Shown piece by piece: positions 32,473 to 42,278 of a stretch of 64,000 bases of DNA. A model generated the notes under the pieces. The model had not been told where the DNA came from, made no database searches, and was given only the letters and a program-made list of their open reading frames with translations. The first letter of the stretch is position 1, and each line of letters begins with the position of its first letter. A program made the position numbers and the translations under genes. This DNA is from Symsagittifera roscoffensis (lineage: Eukaryota; Xenacoelomorpha; Acoela; Convolutidae), in contig NC_087069.1 in assembly GCF_963678635.1 (NCBI RefSeq), positions 310,001 to 374,000 on the forward strand, written 5' to 3'.

Positions 32473-34568
32473 CCTAGAAAATCAAGAATTTCATTTTTGA
32501 GTGTTACAAAGCTAAAAATATTGATGGGTGATATATCTTGGGGACGGTATTTTTCACCGTTTAGATATATATAATCTTTAATGTCTTTAAAATATCCGCT
32601 ATAGTCTTGCGTATAGATGTCGGCAAATCCTGCGGTTTCTGCAAGTTTGCGTAAATTTTGGTCAATTGATTGTCTTTGTATAGTGTCCATTTGTGTTAAT
32701 AATTCTTGGAATTGTTGTGTTCTAATGTGATGTTGAATATCTGATTTTGAATATATTCCTATTGATTGTAAGTCTACATTTGGGTTTCGAGCGATAGCGC
32801 GAATGCTTTCTGGTGAAAATTTTTTGAGTGATTGCATTAATGTGGGATATGGGGTGAGAAGGTAATATTTATCTTCATCAGGGTTTAGTTGTACTACATT
32901 GTGGCTATTTTCTGATCCACATGGGACTGCGGTATCCCAGAAATAGGTTCTTCGTGAAAGTGTGTCAACGAAATGTACTTTATTCTTATAAGAGATAGGG
33001 ATTCTTTTATAGCATCGTTTATCTTCAAAAACGTATAGTGGTGATACTTTTTCAGTACAAGTATAAAACCATAAGATGTTTCCTTCATAGTCTAAAAAAT
33101 TTGATCTATTTCCTGATAGTAAATATCCTGCGTAGGGTATTTTTAATACTGCTAGTGCAAGTGATTGTAATATTTGTGTTCTTTCTAATTCGCATAGTTG
33201 GTGTAGTGTTTCTAATTCGGAGAGTGACATTTCTTGAAAAATTCGGCTAATCGTATAGTCTAGTTTCATGTCTAAGTGAATATCATAGTGGATATTACCA
33301 AAATATGTACTATTCATTAGTGATAGTTCTTGTAAACGTGTGCTTTGAGCGTCTTGGGGTTTTAGATGTCCACCAGGTTGACCTGTATTCTTTTGAAAAT
33401 TAACTGGTATATATGATGTTCCTTCATTTAGGGGATGACTTGTGGCGTATGGGTCGACTTTTATTTTTCCAGTGGTCATGTCGAATCCATTTTCGTATTC
33501 AACTAATATTTCAGAGTATTGTGTTTTGTGAAGTGGGTTTTTATATTTACATGCGAGTTCTGTTTCTTGATATACTTGAAAACGTGTTAATTTATTTTCT
33601 ATATTTTGAATGTTTCGAAAATCAGAACTTATTTTTCGTAATGGATTTACTTGTTCATATGGTATTGATTGTATAAAATATTTTTCGTGAAATTTTATCA
33701 TACGAGCGTGTATTTTTGCTACTTGAAATGTTGTACATGTGTCTTCAGGGAACCAAACAATTGTTGCTTGTGTCCGTGTTGTAGGGTCGCAATAACCTTG
33801 ATCATTTTTACAAGGTAATCTGATTCCTTGATAGATCATTGTGTTGTCTGATAAATCTCGTGTGAGTTGTATTTTTTCGAGTTGTATTTTCCAATCGAAA
33901 AACATTATCTCTTGGTATCCTTTATTTTTTGTGTCTGCTTTGCAGTTTGATGGGTTATTTATACCAATGTGTGGTATCCAATGTTTGTCGTGTATGTCAT
34001 AGGTTAATCTTCCGTGTGCGCCGTTATATGGGTATTTGTCATCTAGTTTTATATGTCCTTGGTATCTTTCAAGTTGTGATTGATGTACAGAGTCTGAAAA
34101 AACTTGAAAGTATACTAACTTTCTATCTGAGTTTTTATTTTGTGTGATATTTAGTCTAAGTAACTCGTTTTTACAATCTTTGGGATTTAGGTGTAAAAGT
34201 CGTTCTATATTACTCTGGTAGAATGATTCATGGTCAAGTCGGTTTTTATTTCCGTTCGAGACTTGTGAACAATGTACTTTCTTTTCGGAAAATGTTGCTG
34301 TGAATTTATATCCTGTAACTGTTGTTGCTCGGGCTTTTGAATAAAGTGTTGCTATTACATTTGTAGTTTCTATTGCTTGGGGTTCTGTTTCGCATTGTGA
34401 TACTTGATTTATTGCATACTTGTGTAGTGTTTTTTGTTCGTTTTCTTCACAATCGTAATGTGTTACTAATAAATCTTGGGGTCCTGTGCGGGGAGAAGGG
34501 TTTATGTTTTGATTTGAGATTACTAAAAAAAGGAGTTGGAGAAAAATTAATAATTTTAGAATATACAT
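32454..34568 (-). CDS. env: Envelope-like glycoprotein, 704 residues (RNA-virus type)
   Basis: Begins with a clear signal peptide (MYILKLLIFLQLLFLVIS). The ectodomain has about 20 cysteines and several N-x-S/T sites, including RLNITQ, MNSTY and GNRSN. Early on it has a YDC motif followed by a Cys-containing block, and later paired cysteines around WFYTCTEK and RCYKRIPI with a FVDTLSRRTYFWDT stretch. This organisation resembles glycoproteins of arthropod-associated negative-strand RNA viruses (chuvirus-like and relatives) rather than retroviral Env or the baculovirus F-like Env of errantiviruses. That resemblance is a recognition call, not an alignment. No transmembrane anchor lies inside this frame; hydrophobic helices follow in the overlapping 173-residue ORF. 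The likely role is receptor binding and membrane fusion of particles. The ATG lies 13 bases inside the preceding ORF. Confidence 0.72.
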   Translation of the reverse strand: MYILKLLIFLQLLFLVISNQNINPSPRTGPQDLLVTHYDCEENEQKTLHKYAINQVSQCETEPQAIETTNVIATLYSKARATTVTGYKFTATFSEKKVHCSQVSNGNKNRLDHESFYQSNIERLLHLNPKDCKNELLRLNITQNKNSDRKLVYFQVFSDSVHQSQLERYQGHIKLDDKYPYNGAHGRLTYDIHDKHWIPHIGINNPSNCKADTKNKGYQEIMFFDWKIQLEKIQLTRDLSDNTMIYQGIRLPCKNDQGYCDPTTRTQATIVWFPEDTCTTFQVAKIHARMIKFHEKYFIQSIPYEQVNPLRKISSDFRNIQNIENKLTRFQVYQETELACKYKNPLHKTQYSEILVEYENGFDMTTGKIKVDPYATSHPLNEGTSYIPVNFQKNTGQPGGHLKPQDAQSTRLQELSLMNSTYFGNIHYDIHLDMKLDYTISRIFQEMSLSELETLHQLCELERTQILQSLALAVLKIPYAGYLLSGNRSNFLDYEGNILWFYTCTEKVSPLYVFEDKRCYKRIPISYKNKVHFVDTLSRRTYFWDTAVPCGSENSHNVVQLNPDEDKYYLLTPYPTLMQSLKKFSPESIRAIARNPNVDLQSIGIYSKSDIQHHIRTQQFQELLTQMDTIQRQSIDQNLRKLAETAGFADIYTQDYSGYFKDIKDYIYLNGEKYRPQDISPINIFSFVTLKNEILDFLGWPTTS

Positions 34569-35686
34569 GTGTATGATAATCCTGAGTATGGGTTATAAAA
34601 TGTGATGTAACCAATTGTCTTTTTGGTATATCTGTCGTATTTATATATTACTTCAGTGGTTATAAATGGTGGTGGTAGTGATTGAGCTGTTATGTTTGGT
34701 GGATTTAATGGCTAGGGATGTTGAGTAATGTTGTTTAATTTAACTGTGATTTCAAACTTTAATTGTAAACTGTTTTGTTGGAGTATTTGGATATTGTGAT
34801 CACGGATATCGTCGTGAATGTCTTGTCGATATTGTAATCTATTAAGTGCCCAGTTGTGAAGGCGATTACTTTCTAGATGTTGTCCAAATAATGGTGGAGG
34901 TGCTATAAATGTAATCCAATCTAGTCTTAAAGGGATATTTGTTGATGATTGTTCTCGATATCTTGCGTCGAGATTATTTGGAAAATTTAAGTTAAAAGGC
35001 GTCGGTGAAACTTGACTAATTGATGGTGTTGATGGTAGTGATAATGTTTCTGGTAGTGATGAGGATGTTGTATCTGTAGAAATGTCTATTGGGTCATTGA
35101 TTAAATTTGGTTCACCTTGTGTGAATGAATGTGTTGTCCAATATGGTAGTCGTGATGTTTGGTTTGGGGGATTAAAGGGATTTTCACGTATTTGTTCAGA
35201 TGTTGGTGTTGAACCTAAGTAATCTGAGGGTAGGCTTGAGGTGCTACGTTGTGAAAGGAGTGTAGGGGTTTCTGGTAAGATACCAGTGGGGTTTTCTGGA
35301 GTGATTTGTGATGGGGATTGAGGTATTTCAAAATGAACTCGGGGAGTTTGAAAATTTCTATTTCGTCGAGGATGTATAATTTGTCTATTTATTTCGGTTG
35401 TGTTTTGGTTTTGGCTAGGATTTCGTATTCTACTTAGTTCTGGTGGTAGTGTTGGGTATAGATTATATGTTGGTTCACTTAAAGGTGCTTGCCGTTGAAC
35501 GGGTTCTAGTGGTTCAGATAAGCGTGCGTGTCGTTCTTCAAAAGTATATGGGTTAACTTGAAAGGAAATTCGTGTAGATGTTTGAGGATTTTGGGTAGTT
35601 GAAGGTGTTGTTGGGTTATCTTGGGATGATGTCGGTGAAGACTGACTTTGTGACTGTTGGGTAGCAATTTTTGATAGGTTTTTGAT
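34556..35686 (-). CDS. Methionine-less ORF (376 codons) with one internal TAG
   Basis: The frame is open from 35686 to a TAA at 34556-34558, apart from a TAG at 34712-34714 (codon 325). I found no ATG in this frame. The head is Ser/Gln/Pro-rich; the middle is Pro/Thr/Asn-rich and probably disordered (for example RVHFEIPQSPSQITPENP). Residues from about 250 look folded (LRLDWITFIAPPPLFGQHLE, then a helical NRLHNWALNRLQYRQDI). The overall plan, a disordered N-terminus and a folded C-terminus, resembles the 602-residue protein. Absence of a start suggests it is an exon joined by splicing, a frameshift product, or non-AUG initiated. Its last 13 bases overlap the glycoprotein start. Family unknown. 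Confidence 0.6.
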
Positions 35687-35694
35687 TTATTATT

Positions 35695-35883
35695 TTAGTG
35701 AAAAAGTTTATGTTTATTATAATATTCTTCTAAAAAAAGAATTAGAAGGATTGTTGCTAGGGCGAATGTGATGATTGCTTTCTTTATACATTTGCATATG
35801 GTTAAAATGAGGGATGATAGAAATGTTATGAAAATTAAAAATAGTAGAAAAATATCAGTTCTACTGGAAATAGTTTGTATCAT
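35695..35883 (-). CDS. Small membrane protein (62 residues)
   Basis: Two hydrophobic segments (about 12-30, FLLFLIFITFLSSLILTI, and 36-50) are separated by a short basic turn (CKCIKKA), a hairpin-like membrane protein. The start codon overlaps the stop of the preceding small ORF as ATGA. It is followed, after an 8-base gap containing in-frame stops, by the methionine-less ORF. No family recognised; small size leaves doubt. Confidence 0.45.
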   Translation of the reverse strand: MIQTISSRTDIFLLFLIFITFLSSLILTICKCIKKAIITFALATILLILFLEEYYNKHKLFH

Positions 35884-36110
35884 TTAGACAAGTTGTATGA
35901 ATCGTACCTGGGGATATAATCAAGGGTTTTTGAAAGTTGGAGAAATAGTTCGAATATAGTGTAGAAAATTAAAAAAATATTACAAAAAATGATTAATATT
36001 ATTAGAAAAGATTCAAGGATATCAAAAAGAAATATTATGAAAGTTTCAAGTATCGTAAAACATTGTTTGAGGTTTGTGATAAATTTAGTGACTATTTGAT
36101 AGAAGAGCAT
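35880..36110 (-). CDS. Small membrane protein (76 residues)
   Basis: A central hydrophobic stretch (about residues 20-56, IIFLFDILESFLIILIIFCN and following) could form one or two helices, with a polar C-terminus (DYIPRYDSYNLSK). It is the first ORF after pol, with 525 bases of spacer between. It is linked to the next ORF by an ATGA stop/start overlap. Function unknown. Confidence 0.45.
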   Translation of the reverse strand: MLFYQIVTKFITNLKQCFTILETFIIFLFDILESFLIILIIFCNIFLIFYTIFELFLQLSKTLDYIPRYDSYNLSK

Positions 36111-36635
36111 TTAAGAAATGACTTCTTGATCGAATATTTTTTGTTGTTTGTGGCAATTTTCAAGTGTGGTCGGATTATTTATTAGTTTTTTGACAAGTGG
36201 GTTGAGTTTGGTAAAAAATTGTTGGGGGCAGTTTTTATGGTGATCGGGAGGTCGTCTTTTTCTTTATTTTTGTTTGTCAAATGATCCGGGGTATGGTGAG
36301 ATTTTTATACTTTAGGCTAATTAAAATGTTCGTTTTATTACTTTAGGCTAATTTAACAGATTTGTTTTGGGGGTATTTGAGGTCTGAGTTGGGGAAATAT
36401 TGTTGATCTTTGAGTTATTAGATAAGAGAGGGTTATGATATTATGGTGATATTTATTTTAGTTGTCAAGTTGGAGTGGTTTGCTTATTTTTGACCTGGAG
36501 GTCGTAAAGTTATAGTTATAGATATGCCTGGAGTTTTATATGATTCGTCTAATTGATCTGAGTGTAAGTTAGAGAAGGTGACGGATTGGATGAATCCTAT
36601 TGGTCTAAATTTGAACTAGAATCATTGCGTGTTTG
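36111..36635. other. Spacer between pol and the downstream gene chain
   Basis: No ORF over 60 codons. The phrase TACTTTAGGCTAATT is present twice (about 36309 and 36340). On the gene strand this gives AATTAGCCTAAAG, which could act as a splice-acceptor-like sequence or simply be a short repeat. A subgenomic promoter or splice site for the downstream chain would be expected around here. Confidence 0.35.
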
Positions 36636-39600
36636 TCAGCATGTTATTTTGAAAAATGAAAATTGAAAATGTTTCAAAGTTTCCAAGGCTGAAGTATAGA
36701 GCTTAAATTGCTTTTGAAATTCGACTTTCTTTAATATTTTAGATTGGGGGATGAATATTTTATAATTTTTACGTGGTTGATTTCTAAGTCGTGTTGATTT
36801 TCTATGTTCTGATTTGTCGATTTGCTCTTGGGGTATTATTTGTTCGGTCATTTTTATATTTTTTCTTTCTTTTTGAGATGTTTTTTGGTCTAGGTTTTTT
36901 GTATTGTTTTTGGTGGTGGTTGATTTTGTATTTTTATTTTCGAGGTGAATATCATTTTGTTCCTTTGTTGTGTTTTCCGGATGTGGGTTATTTTGAATAA
37001 CTTTTAAACCTGTAAAAGAATATAATTGAGTTAGTTCGCGGAGTGCGTATTCTTTTGGATAATAAGGTAATAGGTTATTTCGGTGCTGAACGATTTCTTT
37101 TTTGTCTGAGTCGGTGATTTTATATGTGACATCAGTGGGTTGGTATGGTCCTTTACGAAGGGGTTGTAATTTTTTAGAAAATCCTTTTTGAGTGGTAAAA
37201 TTGGGTATTAAAACAAATGTTCCAATTTTTAAATCGGAGGCTGGTGTAAAGCGTGAATTTATTTGTTCATTAATGTTTTGCCTTTGTAACAACTTTTTTG
37301 TTATCTTTTGATAAATTTCATTGTGTTTTTTATCTCTATTTAAAATCCATTCGGTGTGTGTACCGGAGGCTAATTTAAGAGTTTGTGGGTGATGAAAATG
37401 ATCTTCATCGTGTGTATGTAATGGTAGGTTATAACAAATTGAGTCTTTATTTGGTTGACAATAACCTTGTGCGTTTTTATGAGAGTTTGCTGTAAACATT
37501 ATTGGTTTGCGTGGCTTTTGGTTAAAAACCATTTCATATGGTGACATTCCTAAAGTTGTCGTGATTTGTGAATTATATGTTAAGGGAAATAATTTTACAT
37601 CTGCTGACCATTCGGTATATCTGGTATCATTTCCATTGATGATAAATCTAAGATATTCTTGTAATGAACGGTTCATACCTTCGACTAAGCCGTTTGTCCA
37701 AGGTGCGTGAGATGTACGTGGTTTGTGTTTAATGTTATATAAATGACATAGCGTGATGATTTCATTATTTATGAATTCTGTACCATTGTCTGTAACTAAA
37801 ATTTCTGGTAGTCCAAATTTTAATATCCAGTGTTCATAAAGCGTTGTGTAAGCATAATAAGCGTTACAATATGGTACTGGGTTAAGTGCTACATAATGTG
37901 TAAATGCGTCAACAATTACCATAATGTAGGAGTTTCCTTCTGATGAGGGTGAAATTGGTCCTTTAGTATCAAAAGAGATACGGTGGTTAAAGTACAAACT
38001 TTGTCCTTTAAAATCTTGTTTTTGTGCTATTTGTTTTTGATTTGGGTAAGGTTTTTTTAGTTGACATACTATACAGTCATTGCATAGTACTTTTATCCAA
38101 ATTGGTGCATTTGGGAAATAAAAGTTTTGTATAAAATTTGAATATGTTTTCTCTGATCCAGAGTGTCCTTTAATATTTTGTGTATGTGAAATATTAAAAG
38201 CTATGAGAATCATACTTAAAGGGAGACAGGGAACTGTAAATTCATTTAATTTATATTCTAAAAGGTCTGTATTTTCGTTAATTGTTGTGTTATTAAATTT
38301 GCGAAAGTATCGGAGGAGTGTTTTGTTTCCTAGAATAGTTGAATCTGCCTTGATAGGTTTAGTTTTATATTTGTGCCATGATTTTATTTGTCGAATTACT
38401 GGGTCAAGATTTTGATATTGTTTCAGTGTTGAAATTGTAATTGTTTCTGTTGGGGGGAGAAAAATGTTTTCAATTTCTAATTTAGATAAGGGTATTGTAT
38501 CAAGTGGGTCATGGAGGTCAAAAACTTGATTTATTGTGTATTTTGAATCGTTTGTTTGTGGTCCTGATAAGTTTATTTTATCAGTTAAATTTTCTTTTTC
38601 AATTAGTGGAAAATGGTCTTTTTTAGGCGGGTGTTGTTTTATTCTTTTTTGTTGGGTGTTATTTTTTATCCATTGTGAATATGGGATTGGTTTAAAAGTT
38701 GATGTTCCAAGTAGATCAACTTCATAGTGATTATTTTGACAATCTAAATAAAGTGGAAAGTGTTGTAAATTATTTATTTGTGATTGTTCAACGTCAGTTT
38801 TTACTGCATATTTGCATTCCAATTGGGGTGATGTTTCGTTTTCTGCAAGGTAGAATTTTATATTTTTGGGTATTTCAACTGTGGTTTTACGTGTAAGTAA
38901 TTCAGGTGGCGTATTTCGACTTAAAGTGTCTGGTAATGCAAGATTTTTTCCTGCGGTCCAAACTATATGTAAGTTTGGGAATTCCATTAAAATTAGTTGA
39001 AATCTATAAACTCGGTGGTTTGGATTAGACTTTTGTGTAAAAAGGAAAATGATTGGTTTATGGTCTGTGAATAGAACTGTAGGATGTTTTGATCCAAGTA
39101 TCAGAAATTCATATTCTGTCAGTGTATATATTATGGCTGTACATTCTCTCATTAGAGTTGAGAGTCGTAGCTCTGCTTGAGTGAATAATCGAGAATTTGC
39201 TGATATGAGGTTCATTTTATTTGTACCATTATGTGATTGTAATAATGCTGCGCCGATGCCAAAGTTCGAAGCATCGCACATTGCATAAAATGGTTGATCG
39301 GGATCTGGAATTGTGTTTGAAATTTGTTCAGTTAAGAGTTTCTTTATTTCTTCAAATCGTGCTTGATGTTCTGTATTCCATTCAAAATTATTTTGTTGTC
39401 TAAGTATATTATACAATGGTCGTAGATATAATTGCATTTTATAAACATATTTGCTTAAAAAGTTTAACATTCCAAGGAATTCTTGGATTTTCTTTTTATT
39501 TGTTGGTGGTTGGAGTTTTTGAATAGCGTCTATACGTGATTTCAATGGAGTGATTGTTTTTCTTTCTATATTATGTCCTAAGAATTTAACTCTTGTCAAA

Positions 39601-42278
39601 AAGAAGTGTGATTTATCGGGGGCGGCCTTCAGATTTTCGTTCTGAAGTATTTGGTGATATTGTTCTAAAACATTGAACATTTCCTCTTTTGTCTGTGATT
39701 GCATAAAAACATCGTCTAAATAGGTGATTGCGTTTTTCTTGAGTATTAGTGGTCTAAAAATTTTGCTCATAAAAGCTGAAAACGCTGCTGGTCCTATGGA
39801 TATTCCATAGAATAAGCGGTTGAATTCATATTGTTGCTTTCCAATAACAAATTGTGTTAAACGTCGTGATTGTTCATCTAATGGCATTTGATTATATGCA
39901 CTATTCATATCTGCGGTGGTAAAGTATTTTCCGTTGATTTTTGTTAAAATAACTTGTATTGGTTCAATGGGCCAATTACACTTTGATTCATCTATGAGTG
40001 AGTTGAGGTATCTAGCATCGAGAACAATTTTTAATGATTCTCCTTTGGCTAGAATGATAACAGGGTTGATAAATGTGTTGCCTTTTGGTTGTTCTTCTTT
40101 GTTTACTGGTGATATAATGTTGTATTGTTCTAAAATGTCGAGTAATCTGTTCACTTTATCGTGTAAGTGAATTGGTACTTTACTTGCTCTTTGTTTTTTG
40201 AAAACTGCGTCTGGTTTTAATGGGAGATGTAGCGATGAGCTGATTTTACCAACATCAAATTTGGATGTTGCATAGACTGATGAATATTTAATTAGCTGTT
40301 TGGCTAGTTTTTCAAATTCGTCTTGTGTTATCTGTGAATGTTGGAAATTAAACATTGTTAAAAATTTCTGTTGATTCTCTGTGTAGTTACTTATGTTGAA
40401 TGTAGGTTTGAAATATGGGGTTTTTGTGAAATAATCCGTATTTTTGTTTTCGTTACTTATTATATTATTTATAGATAATTCTTCATTAAGAATTGTGGAT
40501 TGGCAAATATCTAGTAATTGGAGTATATTATTTACACGATATGCTTTTTCGTGTATTGGTGATATTGTAGCGTTGGTTTCGCAATAGCCTAAAAGTCCTA
40601 AAGGTAATGTTACTTGGTAAGGTGTATTGTTGTATACATGTAAGGAAATAATATCTGAATTCGAGTTTTTCAAATATTTTATTGATGCGATTGTGATTTT
40701 GAAAAATTTATGAATAGGTTTGAATTCAAAATCTGACATATAAAATTTTTGTTTGTTTTGCTTTTTATCGTATTGGTGAACTTGCTTTATTGAAAAATTG
40801 TATATGTTTCCTGATAGTGGTTTCAAGTGTTTTCTTTGTTGGTTATATATTGGATAGAATTTTGAAAAGAATGGTGGTTGTTTATTTAATCTTTGAAAAA
40901 ATGTTAGGGATGTATCTTTTGTTTTTGTATATTTATCTTTGATTAATATTTTACTGTTCAAGATGTTGATTGTTGGTATATATTTAGATATGAATGGTAT
41001 TCCAATGATATTGTGTTTAATATCAGTGATATGGAATATTTGTTTAAATGGTTTGGTTAAAATTTTGTTTTGCTCCATGGTTCTTGTGGGGAGAAGAAAT
41101 AATTGAATTTTTCCGTAGTTTATTAATGTTGATCCCTGTGCTGTTGCTAGTTTGCTGGAGGTTTCAAGAGGTGTTAGCTTTGGGTGTAAGGTTTTTATTT
41201 CATTCCATGTGGGAATGTTTATTATATTTGATTCTGCTCCTGAATCAATTAAAAAATCAATTTCAAGATCTGGTGGTTGAAATTCTTTGTTTCTTGGACT
41301 TTCTAAGAGAAATGGTATTGTCCAAATTTTTTCTTTGGGTTGTTCTTTTTGTATATTTTGATAGATGTGATTTGTATTCAAACATTTTGTTTTGTCATTT
41401 TCAGTGGGTTGATTTGTAGTGTTAATTCCATTAGTTTCTTGCGTCGTTGGTGTGGAATGTATGGGTTTAGTATAATAATTGTGAAGAAATTCTGATTGAT
41501 TTTCATATATGTGTGATGAAAAAGGTTGTTCATATATAACAGGTTCATAGTCATTTTCGACTTTTATCATATTGATGGAGAGAGTGTTTTCTGCGTCGCT
41601 TTCTGAATCTGATGATCCACAGTTTATTTGATTGAGTTGTAACGTATCAGTTACTGTGTCATCAATACCTGGAGGGTCTGATGTTGTTTCTGGATTAGAT
41701 TGTACTTGATTAATATGTCTTTGATGTTTAGGTGTACTACTTCTGTGGCGATTATTAGAATTATTATAGTGATTATTATTCCGGTGTGGTGATTGGGAAT
41801 AATTTCTATAACGATTATTATAACTTGAGTGTCGATTTTGTGAATTATTTCGCGATCTATTTTGATAATTACCGTTTGATCTATTATATGAGTTATTTCT
41901 TGATCGATTGTTTGGATAATACTGATTTCGGTTGTTTGAATAGCTTCTATTTCGATTATTGGAAAAGTTTCTATTTCTATTATATGATGAGATTCGTGAA
42001 TAATTATTTGGATAGTATCTATTTCTTGATTGGGAGTTAGATCTAGAAACAAATTGTGTTGTGTTTGAATTAGATCTGGAGTAGTTATTTCTACTATTTG
42101 GTCTATTGTAGTGATTTTGTGACGGATTTTGTGTATGTCTTCGTTCTGGTGATCTTCCTCTATAACTTGAGTTATATGGTGATTGATTTCTCGTGTAGTT
42201 GGTATTGTTCGGAAGTGGTTTTCCCGAACTGTTGTTGCTGTATACATTTTTGTTCGGTAGATTTTGATCTTTCTTCAT
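36636..42278 (-). CDS. pol: Pol polyprotein of giant element (1880 residues from first ATG)
   Basis: Residues 1-190 are a striking Asn/Arg/Ser/Tyr-rich repeat (NRNRSYSNNRNQYYPNNRS-like), perhaps RNA-binding. The aspartic protease has FLIDSGAESN at about 345. RT motif A is FTTADMNSAYNQ (about 790) and the catalytic box is YLDDVFM (about 853). RNase H has CDASNFGIGAAL (about 1000) and TDHKPIIF. Integrase has an HHCC finger (GHSG ... CNDCIVCQLKK, about 1370-1410). Core residues lie in ISFDTKGP (about 1437), VTDNGTEF (about 1496) and GLVEGMNRSL (about 1530). A GPY/F-type module contains RKGPYQP (about 1710). This is the Ty3/gypsy order. The frame is open upstream of the ATG to 42536 and includes a zinc knuckle, so the natural product probably begins in Gag. 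The long basic C-terminal tail is unassigned. The frame is fully intact. Confidence 0.93.
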   Translation of the reverse strand: MKKDQNLPNKNVYSNNSSGKPLPNNTNYTRNQSPYNSSYRGRSPERRHTQNPSQNHYNRPNSRNNYSRSNSNTTQFVSRSNSQSRNRYYPNNYSRISSYNRNRNFSNNRNRSYSNNRNQYYPNNRSRNNSYNRSNGNYQNRSRNNSQNRHSSYNNRYRNYSQSPHRNNNHYNNSNNRHRSSTPKHQRHINQVQSNPETTSDPPGIDDTVTDTLQLNQINCGSSDSESDAENTLSINMIKVENDYEPVIYEQPFSSHIYENQSEFLHNYYTKPIHSTPTTQETNGINTTNQPTENDKTKCLNTNHIYQNIQKEQPKEKIWTIPFLLESPRNKEFQPPDLEIDFLIDSGAESNIINIPTWNEIKTLHPKLTPLETSSKLATAQGSTLINYGKIQLFLLPTRTMEQNKILTKPFKQIFHITDIKHNIIGIPFISKYIPTINILNSKILIKDKYTKTKDTSLTFFQRLNKQPPFFSKFYPIYNQQRKHLKPLSGNIYNFSIKQVHQYDKKQNKQKFYMSDFEFKPIHKFFKITIASIKYLKNSNSDIISLHVYNNTPYQVTLPLGLLGYCETNATISPIHEKAYRVNNILQLLDICQSTILNEELSINNIISNENKNTDYFTKTPYFKPTFNISNYTENQQKFLTMFNFQHSQITQDEFEKLAKQLIKYSSVYATSKFDVGKISSSLHLPLKPDAVFKKQRASKVPIHLHDKVNRLLDILEQYNIISPVNKEEQPKGNTFINPVIILAKGESLKIVLDARYLNSLIDESKCNWPIEPIQVILTKINGKYFTTADMNSAYNQMPLDEQSRRLTQFVIGKQQYEFNRLFYGISIGPAAFSAFMSKIFRPLILKKNAITYLDDVFMQSQTKEEMFNVLEQYHQILQNENLKAAPDKSHFFLTRVKFLGHNIERKTITPLKSRIDAIQKLQPPTNKKKIQEFLGMLNFLSKYVYKMQLYLRPLYNILRQQNNFEWNTEHQARFEEIKKLLTEQISNTIPDPDQPFYAMCDASNFGIGAALLQSHNGTNKMNLISANSRLFTQAELRLSTLMRECTAIIYTLTEYEFLILGSKHPTVLFTDHKPIIFLFTQKSNPNHRVYRFQLILMEFPNLHIVWTAGKNLALPDTLSRNTPPELLTRKTTVEIPKNIKFYLAENETSPQLECKYAVKTDVEQSQINNLQHFPLYLDCQNNHYEVDLLGTSTFKPIPYSQWIKNNTQQKRIKQHPPKKDHFPLIEKENLTDKINLSGPQTNDSKYTINQVFDLHDPLDTIPLSKLEIENIFLPPTETITISTLKQYQNLDPVIRQIKSWHKYKTKPIKADSTILGNKTLLRYFRKFNNTTINENTDLLEYKLNEFTVPCLPLSMILIAFNISHTQNIKGHSGSEKTYSNFIQNFYFPNAPIWIKVLCNDCIVCQLKKPYPNQKQIAQKQDFKGQSLYFNHRISFDTKGPISPSSEGNSYIMVIVDAFTHYVALNPVPYCNAYYAYTTLYEHWILKFGLPEILVTDNGTEFINNEIITLCHLYNIKHKPRTSHAPWTNGLVEGMNRSLQEYLRFIINGNDTRYTEWSADVKLFPLTYNSQITTTLGMSPYEMVFNQKPRKPIMFTANSHKNAQGYCQPNKDSICYNLPLHTHDEDHFHHPQTLKLASGTHTEWILNRDKKHNEIYQKITKKLLQRQNINEQINSRFTPASDLKIGTFVLIPNFTTQKGFSKKLQPLRKGPYQPTDVTYKITDSDKKEIVQHRNNLLPYYPKEYALRELTQLYSFTGLKVIQNNPHPENTTKEQNDIHLENKNTKSTTTKNNTKNLDQKTSQKERKNIKMTEQIIPQEQIDKSEHRKSTRLRNQPRKNYKIFIPQSKILKKVEFQKQFKLYTSALETLKHFQFSFFKITC

